Source: Chitinophagaceae bacterium UBA1931 (GTDB lineage Bacteria > Bacteroidota > Bacteroidia > Chitinophagales > Chitinophagaceae). From it: a stretch of 64,000 bases of DNA. A program made the translations under genes and the position numbers. The notes under the pieces were generated by a model that was given only the letters and a program-made list of their open reading frames with translations, was not told where the DNA came from and made no database searches. Every line of letters begins with the position of its first letter. The stretch's first letter is position 1. Location: contig DDFJ01000004.1 of assembly GCA_002337125.1 (NCBI GenBank), positions 1 to 64,000 of the forward strand, written 5' to 3'. This document shows positions 1-9,830 of the stretch, piece after piece.

Positions 1-3000
1 TTCCGAACGGATAGTAATCATTTGCACTTGCAACATCGCCTGTATAATAATCAATTATTCCATTATTATCACCATCAACAGCTATCTTCCTGTCGGTTAC
101 TGTTGCCAAAACATTGCCTAAATGGTTGCTTAATTCAAAGAACTTCTCTCCTCTTGTAAAAATACGTTTTATTCCATCTCCAAAACCTCCGATTAAATGT
201 ATTGGTTCGTCAGGATTAGTTATGGTAGTTGTCATACCTAAACGACTACTTCCATATAAATGCAATTCAGTCTGTTGTAAACTTCCTCCATTTTTTATAG
301 AGTAAACACTCAAAACATTTCCACTTGCATCTCTTACATAATATGTTATATCATTGACGGTTTGTTTAACTACTCGGTTACCAGCCGGATCATATGTATA
401 CCTTATCAATGAACCATTTTTTTTCAGGCTGCTTATTTTTCCATATACAGTCCACGTTATATTGGATATTTTTTCAGCAGTATCACTTACCATATTACCG
501 ATTGCATCATACAGATAATTATTGTCAATCTGTCCCTGATTAATGTCATTGTATTTTGGATAATCTGTAGAGCCTGCATCTGCCGCCGCATCCGTTACTT
601 TATGCAATTGATTGGTATTTGACTTATAGAAATAGCTCAGGTTATCCATAGAATTTCGGGCGGCATCACCGTTCCTGAAATATCCGAGTATATTTCCGTT
701 AGGGTCGTAACTGACACGTTCTTTATAATTATGTGTTGTAACTGGAGCAAACTGGTTAGTTGTATTATTCAACCCACCAAAGGCATCCATGCTTACAATC
801 CTGTTTAACTGGTCGTATTTGTAACCATACAAAGACGCATCTCCCAGTTTGGGAATATTTACCAGCATGGAAGCAATATTTCCATTATATAATGGCATTG
901 CAATAATATTGCCATCTGCATTTACCAAGGTAGTTGCATTACCAATAAACGGCGTATTTGTACCTACTGGTAGGTAATCATTGTTATAATAATTCAAACT
1001 AAAACCAAATACATCTCTTGCCACATTACTGTTGATTCCATTGACCTTGCCATCTATCCCTAAGTCAAAATTTCCATCAGAAACAGCAGTACCGTTTACG
1101 CCTTTCAGCCATCCTTGTAATGTGTACGCATAATCAACACCCTGTACCCGCTTTTTGCCTAATTCCATCCTTGCAAGCGGCCCATGCTTATAGTATTTGT
1201 ATTGTGCATCTCTTTCTTTAAACAAAAACAGCATTATACTATCTCTGCCGCTATATACTTCCGTTAAACGGTTTTCTGCATCGTATTCATATCTCTGGTA
1301 ATAGGCGTCCCATTTCCCGGGCTGGTAGCTTACCTGGTTTACTTTTCCGCTTATTAAATCGTAATCGTAAACGATTTTCTTAAACCGGTTTTCAGTTTCA
1401 TACATTGGATTATATTCTGCTGAATTAGTACCAAAGTCTTGTAATAAAGTATCAACATTTCCGTGTATATCGTAACTGTAATAAGTAGCTGAGACCGGAT
1501 AATCATCCATATATGTGTTCCAGACTAGGGTATACATAATCCTGTTACGCAAATTTTGTTGTTTTAATTCCCAATAAACCGGATTATACCCTCCATCATA
1601 AAAAGTAGCGGTAATCTGTTCATGATCCCATTGAGGGGGACTTGAAATCCAACTACTCAAACTGTTATCGTTTTTGCTAATAACATTAGTCATTAAAGTG
1701 CTGTTCGTAACTTGACCAACTTCAGTTATTCTTCCTAATCCATCATAAACTGTATAACTGTATTTGCTTCCTTCCGCCTTTTGTTTAGCATTCTGACTTA
1801 TTGCAAGACGTCCCAACCTGTCATACCAGAACTGGCTCATGCCCGCATCAGGTGTTTTTTGCTGTACCACCTGGTTTAAACTATTGTAGTTATACCGAGT
1901 TACAAAATTATGTGGACGTGGCTTTTCTGTACCTGCTGCACGAGCATTTGCTACATCTGTTAACCAACTCTGGCTAAAATCCGGGTTTACGCCTTTTGGA
2001 GGTACAGTTTTCACTAAGTTGCCTGCCTGATCATAATAATATAATGTGTAATGATATTCCTTAACCGTATCAGTAACACGGAAGGTATCTTTTACAGCTG
2101 CACATTGTGCAAGGTAAGCAGCAGTAAAATCAGTCATTGTTTTTTGTCGGATGGCCTCATACATCAGTTCGGCTTTATGCAGTGTTCGGTAAATAGTTTC
2201 TTGACAGGCGTCAGGGTGATTTACAAAACCGGTCGTGTCGTTAAGTGGTTTGTTATCCGGGCAAATAGACATTTTTCCTATCCACGGTTCACCATAAGTT
2301 CCGCAACCATCAAGTCCATCAGTGATGCGTTCAACATAATACTGCCAAGTATGTTGTAACCCTGTTTTAAAGTTTACATACTGTGCAAATAAGTTATTGT
2401 AAGCAATAGTGCTGTCATTATCTAAATTACCTGACAATACAAAATGATGACCGAACTTATTATAAAAGGCAGTATCAAATTGGTAAAACTCATAGCAACC
2501 AAAGCAGCTCTGTATGGTATTTTCTTTATAACCACAAGTTAAATAAAGTGGTAAAGGTTGTGGCGATAACAATGGCACTCCTTTTAACGTATCACATTTA
2601 ACAGGGTTGGTTGTGCAATTATATAAGTATGGCTGTCCGCATCTCTGTAAGGCTTGGAATAAAGGCAATGTCAGCGTATCCTGGTATTTCAGCCATAAAT
2701 ATTGATTTATACTCGTTAATGAACTGGTATTATAACCTTCTTGTATTGCTGCTGTTTTAATTTGTGTGAACAATGCGCAGTTGCAACTATCAACAAGTGA
2801 AACATTTTGTTTTGTAACAATGGTATTCCTGCCAAATGGTTTTGGATATTCAATGTTATACGGATTGCAGTTAATACTTTGACCAAGACCCAAACTGTCC
2901 ATCACTATTTTCACCACTTGCTCAAAACTGGTGTAAGATGTGCCACTATAAGCTGGAGCTACTGTTGAAGAACCATAAGGATTAGCTGCATCTGTTCCAT

Positions 3001-6000
3001 TATTACATACAATCAGCATTTTTGATGTAATGGAATTCAGTACCTGTGCAATAGATGCAGAATCATTATTCAACCTTGTTTTCAATGCCGTGTTTTCTAA
3101 TAAGGATGCTTTCCATAAATCAATATATCCCTGGCAATGATTACTATATTTTTTTGCTGAATCTGCAACGTTCACTGTCGGATATACACCATTTGCATCT
3201 GGAACCAAACTGGTAAAACCATAATTCTGTGCCAACTGAGATTTACTATCAGGAAAATAAATTTTAAAATTCATACTCACCAGTTCCTGGTTGTTTGAAC
3301 TGGTTTGCGTATTGATATAATGATTCACCATCTCATCACGAACATGTGAATAGCTGGCTTTATAAATACCCCACGCCTGCAACTGCATGTCACTGGTAAG
3401 TGTAACAAGCGCAGTTCCTGTATTTATCGGAGACCCCACTGCTGTAAGCTGTTTGGGCATGTTACTATAACATGTACTTCTTTCCCCTTCTGTTAGCAGA
3501 GTTTTACAACCAAACGCATCACCATAGGCTATTTGCCACATACTGTAGTTGCCTTTCCATGACGAATTGCTGTAATTAATAATTGTCGTTTTATCTGTAC
3601 CTGAGACATTAAAATAGGGGTCAGTATTGATGGGGTTAAACGCTGTGTTTACATTATTGTTAATACTGTCGATATAATCATATGCACTCTTCAGATAGTT
3701 TTCTGCATATTTCAGTTTCAGATATTCAGGATGATATGGCAACAGTGATTCTAACCAGGATAGTTGATAGTTCTGTTCAAAATCGTACTGTGTCATTGAG
3801 CCTAACTGGCCGTTCATGATTGTGAAATCAATAGATCCAAAAGGATTGTAATAATTATCTACAACCAGATTTTTGTTTCTTGGATATTTGTAATATGGAC
3901 GCTGATAAGGCGTCTGATCTGCCGGTAATGTTGAATTATAAAATACACTGTATTTATTGTCGCTTCTTGGCGATGTAACTTCTTTTGCATACTGCCCTGA
4001 AAATGGCACCATATCGTTGAGCATCTGCTTACGGATATTTTCCAGCGTATGCGATGTATTCATGTTGAGCGTAAGACAAAATGCTGAATCAACAGTATAC
4101 TGATTATGAATATCTGCTAATTCCTGTGTAGTAAAACTTTCTACTGTTTTTCCAATACTCACAGCATATTTGTTCAGATATTGATCTATTGTCCCTAATG
4201 AATCCTGACAACTCTTACAGGTCAGCAATGGTTTAACAGTTCCGCAACCAGTTAGTGATATTTCAACTGACTTCAAGGAGTCAATTAAGTCCTCTTTTGA
4301 TCTGCAAATTCCAACACCTACCTGGTTATACATGTTCATAAACACTGCCAGCGAATCCTGATTAATGGTAAGAGTTTTGCGTATACTGTATGATCCTGGT
4401 TGCAACGTCAATGATGAATCAAACAACGCATTGCTGATACCTGAATAATGCCGCACAATTGGATCCGTTTTACCTGATTCATCTGTGATAGATATATCCA
4501 GATCAAACTTACAGGTATAACTCACTGTACTTGTACCGCAGCTTGATGGCAGCGTAATAGTTTTTACAGGCAGGATATAATTAAAATGATACAGCGTTTG
4601 AGTTGGCACCAACAATGAATTAACAGATTCAATGCTGTTACCCTTCAATACATTTGTTTCTTTCGTTAATAAATTACGGGTAAGTACTTTGCCAGCCTGA
4701 TTAATATACTGCGTTTGATCGTTAATATTCAATGCCTGCATACCAACTGGCGCTTCTCCAGCAAGCGCTGTAGCTATCGTACGCCCATGCATATCCACAT
4801 AACTTACACTCATCTGCCCATTAGCATCTTTGACCATGTTTTTAAAGTAATGGGAATAAACACCTACTTCTGTACCAAACAAGGCATCCAGTTCCTCCTG
4901 TGAAGCAGAGCCATAATAATAGGTTGTTTCGTGACCGCTTCCCATCTTCAGATTTTCACCAACACCACTTTGCATCATCACTCTGCCTGTAGCATCCGGA
5001 GTATAACGTGTCACAGCATACGGGTAATCATTAGCCTGTGGTATATAACTGCTATTGGTAGCATTGTTATCCTGGAGCGTGTTACTGCTGTAATAACGTG
5101 AAGTACCTGTTTGATTATTTAAGCCGGTGGTATTGTAATTACCCAGTGCTTCTGTGTTAAAGTCAAAATAATTGAGCGGATCAGTATTTTCTGCCTGACC
5201 GTTAAACAGGTTAAGATTTTTGTTATACTGTACAATATTATTAATAGTTGGCGCTGGAAGTATCTGGATTGCCGGACGTCCTTGACCATCGTAGATTGTT
5301 TCTGCAACAACTGTTGTGTTGGTTGAATTATCTTTTGTTACTGTTTGCCGTCCACGTAATGATCCATCATAATACTGAATCACTGTTTTACGTTTCCCTT
5401 CTTCTGCATAAGAAGTGGTTGACTGCCAGTTTAAATTTTCTTCATGTCCGTTGTAATTAGCAATCTGTACTGCTGACCATGGCCCGTCACTCCTGCTGCC
5501 AGATGGCATAATACTCACTCCCCTTACCCTGCAAATCACCTTTCCTGTTCCGCTAAAAAGAAGTGGAATATTATATGATCCAAATGACGAGCCTCCCGGC
5601 AAATCTATTCTTGTGGAATTTATCTTAAATAATAATGCAGTATCCAAAACTCCTCCATTCATATAAGCTTCTGCCATTTCATCTTCTAACCATGTCCATT
5701 CAAGCTGAACAGTATTGTGATTGGTGTATTTAGGAAATGTCCACTCTGCTGAAATCTCATCTACAGAAGCTCCGGCTATGGGAGCAGAACAGATCAATAA
5801 TGGTTTTTTATTGTCAGCAAGTTTGTAATATCGTGTGCCTGCTATTGTATTGGTCAGTAAAAGCCAGTCCTGTGGACTGAAATTAACAGAACCAACAGTT
5901 GACGGGTTCTCTACTCTAAGTACTTTTACTTTTACATATTCAGCGTTATTAAATGTAAAATAGTTAATTGCATCATACTTGTTCCCTCCATCTTTTTTGT

Positions 6001-8212
6001 AGGAAACAGTTAGCTTAGTAGAATCAATTGTGTTAAAACTACTTGTTGAATGTCCATATTCTATTTTCACAACTGCAGTTGCAGTAAAGTCACCAGGAAT
6101 ATATTTAGTGGTTTCATCATTTATCTGCAATGCAATCACATTCTTAATTGTATGAGCCGCTGAATGAATTGTATCCTGTTTGTATTCGAGAGCCTTTTCG
6201 CTGTTCGGTGCAAATAAAATCGTGTCAGTAACAGGATAGTCGTTAAGTCCCTTGCCTATTTCTTGTGAAAGTTTAGAAAATGGTACAACAGTTACTGCTA
6301 ATTGTTGTGTTGTTGTTCCACACACATTACTTACAGCATAGCTAACCGTCGCTGTTCCTTCTTTTTCGCCACTGATAATACCAGAGGCGTCAACTTTTAC
6401 AGTTGTATTGTCAGAACTTGACCAACTACCTCCTGAAGTGGTGTTTACAAGATTTGTAGAAGACCCCAACACACAGGTAGTAGAACCTATAATTGCATTT
6501 ACAACCGGATTGGAAGAAGCTGCTATATTCAGTGTGTTACTTTTTGGAGAATATCCATAACTGTTAGATGAACGTGCATAATAACTGCCGGCTCCTGAAA
6601 CAGCATAAGTTGCACCGCTGCCAACCTGCACATCGCTGCTGTTATACCAGGTGTAATTACCACTCCCACCCGTTGCTGTCAGTGTACCCGATGCTCCATT
6701 ACACAAAGTGCCGGATGAAGAACTTACAACCGGTGCAGAAGGCATTGCAATTGAAACAGTATTACTGTTAGCTGATAAACTGTTCGAACTGACAGAAACA
6801 TAATACCACATAGAACTGGTAATTAAACCAGATGTATAGGAAGCACTGTTTGCACCACTTATAACAGACCAGTTCACATTATCAGAAGATGAATACCAAG
6901 TGTAAGTAAATGAACCGTTACCTCCAGTAGCCGAACAGGAAAGCGCAACTGTTGTTCCATTTACAGCCGCATTTACAGATGACACAGTTAACGAAGCTGA
7001 AGGCGCAGCAATCACCGTAACTGTTGCCGTATTACTTCCCGCTGTTGCGCTGTTACTTGTAATGTTCAACCTGAAATAGGTTGTAGTACTCAATACTCCA
7101 GGACTGTAACTGGAAGATGTCCCAACATTCGTCCAGTTAGTATTGTCTGTAGAACTTTGCCATTGGTAAGTATAAGTTCCATTGCCTCCACTGACGGAAG
7201 AATTTAATGTTGAAGCAGCTGTTATATTACTGACGGTTTGCGTTGAAGGACTGATACTGCAGGTCGGTTGAGGGTAAACTGTGATCGTTGCAACATTACT
7301 ATTGACGGTTTGCCCATTACTGGTTACCGCACAATAAAAATAGGTTGTTGAGGTAAATATCTGCCCATAACTGGAACTGGTAGCACCGCTGATTGCATTC
7401 CAGGTTATATTATTTGAGGACGAATACCATTGGTAGCTATAAGTTCCATTACCTCCGGAAGCTGTTACGCCAAAACCATAAGCAGCATTGTAATTAACAG
7501 CAAATGAGCTAGTACTAAGTGTTGCGATTAATTGAGGATTAACAGTTACAGAAACCGAAGATGTATAGGCAACAGATCCTCCGGTTGTTTCTGTAACCTT
7601 ACGTCTGTAATAGATTGTGCTGTATAATGCACCAGGTGAATAGTTTTGAGATGCAGCTCCACTAACGTCTGACCAGTTTACGTTATCAGTAGATGACTGC
7701 CACTGATATGCATAATTAGAGGAAGCACCTCCACTTGCTGCTGTACCCGTTAAAGAAGTAGGAATTGTCCCATAATTAATCGTTTGGGAAGATGGACTTA
7801 TAGAACCAGCTTGTAAAGCTGTACTACTTGATATATATATTTGGGCGGTTCCATTATTACATGAAAAATAGACATATCCGCTTGTAGATGTCCAAGTTAC
7901 ACTTATGCCAATGGTATAAAGATTGCTTGAACAAGTTCCTGATTTACTTGTATTGGATGTACCTGTGATATACCCTCCAGAAATATAATAATAATAAGAT
8001 CCACTATAATAAGTAGTTGGATTACCATCAAAGTTTGGATAGTAAGAATAGGAGTTCCCAACTACAATATTTGTAGAACCAGAAATGCCTACCGTAACAC
8101 CATTCGCTTTTGCATTTGTGACTCCGATTAACATTAAAAAAATTAAAACAAATGATTTCCGTATAGGGTCTTTTGTATTTAAAGCCATAACAGTATTTTT
8201 CGAGTGTGTCAT
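1..8212 (-). CDS. Giant secreted Ig-like/YD-repeat RHS protein, 3' end outside the window
   Basis: The minus-strand frame from the ATG at 8212 shows no stop where I translated it and is in register with the RHS core read at bases 1-61, so at least 2737 codons are present and the gene is partial. The N-terminus is a signal peptide (MALNTKDPIRKS then a hydrophobic run ending TNAKA). It is followed by several Ig-like modules of about 85 residues, each with a YQWQSSTDN-type core (about bases 6500-7850). Then come an RHS/DUF6443-like region and a classical RHS core near the left edge (YTYDPAGNRV, ELSNHLGNVLATVTDR and DYYPFG, the last at bases 2-22). RHS proteins form beta-barrel cocoons and often carry a variable C-terminal tip, which would lie beyond base 1. 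A second in-frame ATG at 8188 is possible. It is the last visible gene of the minus-strand surface operon, 13 nt after the stop of the 249-aa gene. Confidence 0.85.
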   Translation of the reverse strand, partial: MTHSKNTVMALNTKDPIRKSFVLIFLMLIGVTNAKANGVTVGISGSTNIVVGNSYSYYPNFDGNPTTYYSGSYYYYISGGYITGTSNTSKSGTCSSNLYTIGISVTWTSTSGYVYFSCNNGTAQIYISSSTALQAGSISPSSQTINYGTIPTSLTGTAASGGASSNYAYQWQSSTDNVNWSDVSGAASQNYSPGALYSTIYYRRKVTETTGGSVAYTSSVSVTVNPQLIATLSTSSFAVNYNAAYGFGVTASGGNGTYSYQWYSSSNNITWNAISGATSSSYGQIFTSTTYFYCAVTSNGQTVNSNVATITVYPQPTCSISPSTQTVSNITAASTLNSSVSGGNGTYTYQWQSSTDNTNWTNVGTSSSYSPGVLSTTTYFRLNITSNSATAGSNTATVTVIAAPSASLTVSSVNAAVNGTTVALSCSATGGNGSFTYTWYSSSDNVNWSVISGANSASYTSGLITSSMWYYVSVSSNSLSANSNTVSIAMPSAPVVSSSSGTLCNGASGTLTATGGSGNYTWYNSSDVQVGSGATYAVSGAGSYYARSSNSYGYSPKSNTLNIAASSNPVVNAIIGSTTCVLGSSTNLVNTTSGGSWSSSDNTTVKVDASGIISGEKEGTATVSYAVSNVCGTTTQQLAVTVVPFSKLSQEIGKGLNDYPVTDTILFAPNSEKALEYKQDTIHSAAHTIKNVIALQINDETTKYIPGDFTATAVVKIEYGHSTSSFNTIDSTKLTVSYKKDGGNKYDAINYFTFNNAEYVKVKVLRVENPSTVGSVNFSPQDWLLLTNTIAGTRYYKLADNKKPLLICSAPIAGASVDEISAEWTFPKYTNHNTVQLEWTWLEDEMAEAYMNGGVLDTALLFKINSTRIDLPGGSSFGSYNIPLLFSGTGKVICRVRGVSIMPSGSRSDGPWSAVQIANYNGHEENLNWQSTTSYAEEGKRKTVIQYYDGSLRGRQTVTKDNSTNTTVVAETIYDGQGRPAIQILPAPTINNIVQYNKNLNLFNGQAENTDPLNYFDFNTEALGNYNTTGLNNQTGTSRYYSSNTLQDNNATNSSYIPQANDYPYAVTRYTPDATGRVMMQSGVGENLKMGSGHETTYYYGSASQEELDALFGTEVGVYSHYFKNMVKDANGQMSVSYVDMHGRTIATALAGEAPVGMQALNINDQTQYINQAGKVLTRNLLTKETNVLKGNSIESVNSLLVPTQTLYHFNYILPVKTITLPSSCGTSTVSYTCKFDLDISITDESGKTDPIVRHYSGISNALFDSSLTLQPGSYSIRKTLTINQDSLAVFMNMYNQVGVGICRSKEDLIDSLKSVEISLTGCGTVKPLLTCKSCQDSLGTIDQYLNKYAVSIGKTVESFTTQELADIHNQYTVDSAFCLTLNMNTSHTLENIRKQMLNDMVPFSGQYAKEVTSPRSDNKYSVFYNSTLPADQTPYQRPYYKYPRNKNLVVDNYYNPFGSIDFTIMNGQLGSMTQYDFEQNYQLSWLESLLPYHPEYLKLKYAENYLKSAYDYIDSINNNVNTAFNPINTDPYFNVSGTDKTTIINYSNSSWKGNYSMWQIAYGDAFGCKTLLTEGERSTCYSNMPKQLTAVGSPINTGTALVTLTSDMQLQAWGIYKASYSHVRDEMVNHYINTQTSSNNQELVSMNFKIYFPDSKSQLAQNYGFTSLVPDANGVYPTVNVADSAKKYSNHCQGYIDLWKASLLENTALKTRLNNDSASIAQVLNSITSKMLIVCNNGTDAANPYGSSTVAPAYSGTSYTSFEQVVKIVMDSLGLGQSINCNPYNIEYPKPFGRNTIVTKQNVSLVDSCNCALFTQIKTAAIQEGYNTSSLTSINQYLWLKYQDTLTLPLFQALQRCGQPYLYNCTTNPVKCDTLKGVPLLSPQPLPLYLTCGYKENTIQSCFGCYEFYQFDTAFYNKFGHHFVLSGNLDNDSTIAYNNLFAQYVNFKTGLQHTWQYYVERITDGLDGCGTYGEPWIGKMSICPDNKPLNDTTGFVNHPDACQETIYRTLHKAELMYEAIRQKTMTDFTAAYLAQCAAVKDTFRVTDTVKEYHYTLYYYDQAGNLVKTVPPKGVNPDFSQSWLTDVANARAAGTEKPRPHNFVTRYNYNSLNQVVQQKTPDAGMSQFWYDRLGRLAISQNAKQKAEGSKYSYTVYDGLGRITEVGQVTNSTLMTNVISKNDNSLSSWISSPPQWDHEQITATFYDGGYNPVYWELKQQNLRNRIMYTLVWNTYMDDYPVSATYYSYDIHGNVDTLLQDFGTNSAEYNPMYETENRFKKIVYDYDLISGKVNQVSYQPGKWDAYYQRYEYDAENRLTEVYSGRDSIMLFLFKERDAQYKYYKHGPLARMELGKKRVQGVDYAYTLQGWLKGVNGTAVSDGNFDLGIDGKVNGINSNVARDVFGFSLNYYNNDYLPVGTNTPFIGNATTLVNADGNIIAMPLYNGNIASMLVNIPKLGDASLYGYKYDQLNRIVSMDAFGGLNNTTNQFAPVTTHNYKERVSYDPNGNILGYFRNGDAARNSMDNLSYFYKSNTNQLHKVTDAAADAGSTDYPKYNDINQGQIDNNYLYDAIGNMVSDTAEKISNITWTVYGKISSLKKNGSLIRYTYDPAGNRVVKQTVNDITYYVRDASGNVLSVYSIKNGGSLQQTELHLYGSSRLGMTTTITNPDEPIHLIGGFGDGIKRIFTRGEKFFELSNHLGNVLATVTDRKIAVDGDNNGIIDYYTGDVASANDYYPFG

Positions 8213-8225
8213 TAGATTATTTGAA

Positions 8226-8921
8226 TCATTTCTTAGTTCCCGTTTGCTTTGGAACCGGAGCATTATATAAACTATCTCCTGGCATTTTTGGAAATACGAC
8301 CGTTAACTGAGCTGTTTCTGAATAGCCAATCGTGTTGCTGTTTTTCTCTGTAACAACTCTTCTGAAAAAAGTATTCATCATAATACTTTCTGTAAATACC
8401 AGGTCTTCTCCCGTTGCACCTGTTACATCTGTCCAGGTTAAACCATCTATTGATTTTTGCCACTGATAACCATACACAGGTCTGCACGATCCGCCTATAG
8501 CAACACTGCAATGAAATGTGAATGTTTTGCCTTTACTATAAGTTTGTTCACGTTCTGTAACTGATACAGTACCACCATTTAACTCTTTCGTGCCTGTTAC
8601 GGATAAACTAGCATCACCCGACGATGACTTTACACTGATTGTTCCGCTTGCCCCCTCATTCCATGTTACAAAAACAGAACTGACTACTTTATTATCAATA
8701 CTGCATGGTATCCCTGGTTTCATTAATCCACCTGTTATACAAACCTGCATGGTTGATGTTGAATCCCAGTTGCCTTTAATCACATAATGATAGGCCTTCC
8801 CGGGAACTACACAGGTCGGGCCTTTAATGGTAACCTGCGCATGCAGCAGCATTACCGAATAAATCATTGCAAAAAACAGCAAATAGTATTTTACTCCAAC
8901 CGAACTCAGAACTTTCTTCAT
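8226..8921 (-). CDS. Small secreted Ig-like protein
   Basis: This encodes 231 residues from the ATG at 8921 (MKKVLSSVGV), chosen because it places a clear signal peptide at the N-terminus (hydrophobic run ending MLLHAQ). The frame stays open 54 nt further upstream, with another ATG at 8933. The mature part is beta-rich. Its C-terminal half holds one module with GYQWQKSIDGLTWTDVTGA, the same fold signature as the Ig-like repeats in the giant RHS protein immediately downstream. The last residues are polar and Lys-rich. It lies in the same operon as the RHS proteins and is probably surface-exposed or periplasmic. I do not recognise a specific function; partnership with the RHS protein is inferred from the shared module and adjacency. 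Confidence 0.7.
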   Translation of the reverse strand: MKKVLSSVGVKYYLLFFAMIYSVMLLHAQVTIKGPTCVVPGKAYHYVIKGNWDSTSTMQVCITGGLMKPGIPCSIDNKVVSSVFVTWNEGASGTISVKSSSGDASLSVTGTKELNGGTVSVTEREQTYSKGKTFTFHCSVAIGGSCRPVYGYQWQKSIDGLTWTDVTGATGEDLVFTESIMMNTFFRRVVTEKNSNTIGYSETAQLTVVFPKMPGDSLYNAPVPKQTGTKK

Positions 8922-8981
8922 AGTAGTAATCATTAATATTTTTAGTATAGAGCATTTTTGATTTTGCTCTCTCAATTATTT

Positions 8982-9824
8982 TTAAAACTCCTTTTCAACT
9001 GTGAATTCTTCATAACCTTTTGCAGGAACATATTCTCCCTTATCATTCATCACTACACGTTCACTTTCTTTAACAGGCATGTCCGTATTGTGGGAAATTT
9101 TCTTAAAACTGTACAAGGCAGTGTATTCTTTCACAATAAAATACAACCGGCCTGATTCTGTTTTAGATTCTACGAGTTTACCAGTATACGCCGGATCAGT
9201 TTTTAAACGTTGATAATAGTCCGCATCAACCGGAACCAGGGTTCGCCTGATCTGTATTAATTCAACGGGTTCATATACAGCTACTTTGTATTGAACATCA
9301 ATCTGCTCTTTTGGTAAGGAAGTTCCTCCAACTGTAGTTTTGCTTGTCAGCACAATCCTGTTCGACATTTTGTTCATCTCCGTTTTTTCAGCACTGTATT
9401 CTTTCACAAGTTTTTCAACAGAAGAATCCCGCATAAATGTTTCAGAATATTTACGCATCATCCTGTCAACAGATGTGTTATTCCTGTATAGCAACATTTT
9501 CTTCACTTCATGGTTGACAAGGATGATCATTGAATCATTTACAAATTCTTCCAGCCCTTCCGATTGCAGGTAGAAAAGATGATTATTCAGATAATAATCC
9601 ATCTCTGCATGTAATGTATCTCCCTCTTTGGTTACTGGTGATGCAGTGTTGCTGATACTCAATTTTAACTGCAATGGCTTCTGATCATAAATCCGCCAGA
9701 GTTTTACATACTCCTGCATAATGGCTGTTGCATTGTCTTTCTTCTGTGCCAACACGAGGTTAACAGAACAGATAAAACAACCAATCAGAAAAATACAGCC
9801 TGTTATTTTTTTATGTCTTTTCAT
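8982..9824 (-). CDS. Secreted protein of unknown function in RHS operon
   Basis: The ORF begins 6 nt after the stop codon of the 2322-aa gene. The ATG at 9824 (MKRHKK) is preferred over the in-frame TTG at 9830. A signal peptide is clear (basic start, then GCIFLIGCFICSVNLVLAQ). The mature protein of about 255 residues alternates short beta-like segments with charged stretches, and the run HAEMDYYLNNHLFYLQSEG suggests a curved beta-sheet of LolA or outer-membrane-binding type. That fold guess is weak. Tight spacing on both sides indicates co-translation with the RHS-type proteins, so a role in their export or anchoring is plausible but unproven. Confidence 0.6.
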   Translation of the reverse strand: MKRHKKITGCIFLIGCFICSVNLVLAQKKDNATAIMQEYVKLWRIYDQKPLQLKLSISNTASPVTKEGDTLHAEMDYYLNNHLFYLQSEGLEEFVNDSMIILVNHEVKKMLLYRNNTSVDRMMRKYSETFMRDSSVEKLVKEYSAEKTEMNKMSNRIVLTSKTTVGGTSLPKEQIDVQYKVAVYEPVELIQIRRTLVPVDADYYQRLKTDPAYTGKLVESKTESGRLYFIVKEYTALYSFKKISHNTDMPVKESERVVMNDKGEYVPAKGYEEFTVEKEF

Positions 9825-9830
9825 TTTCAA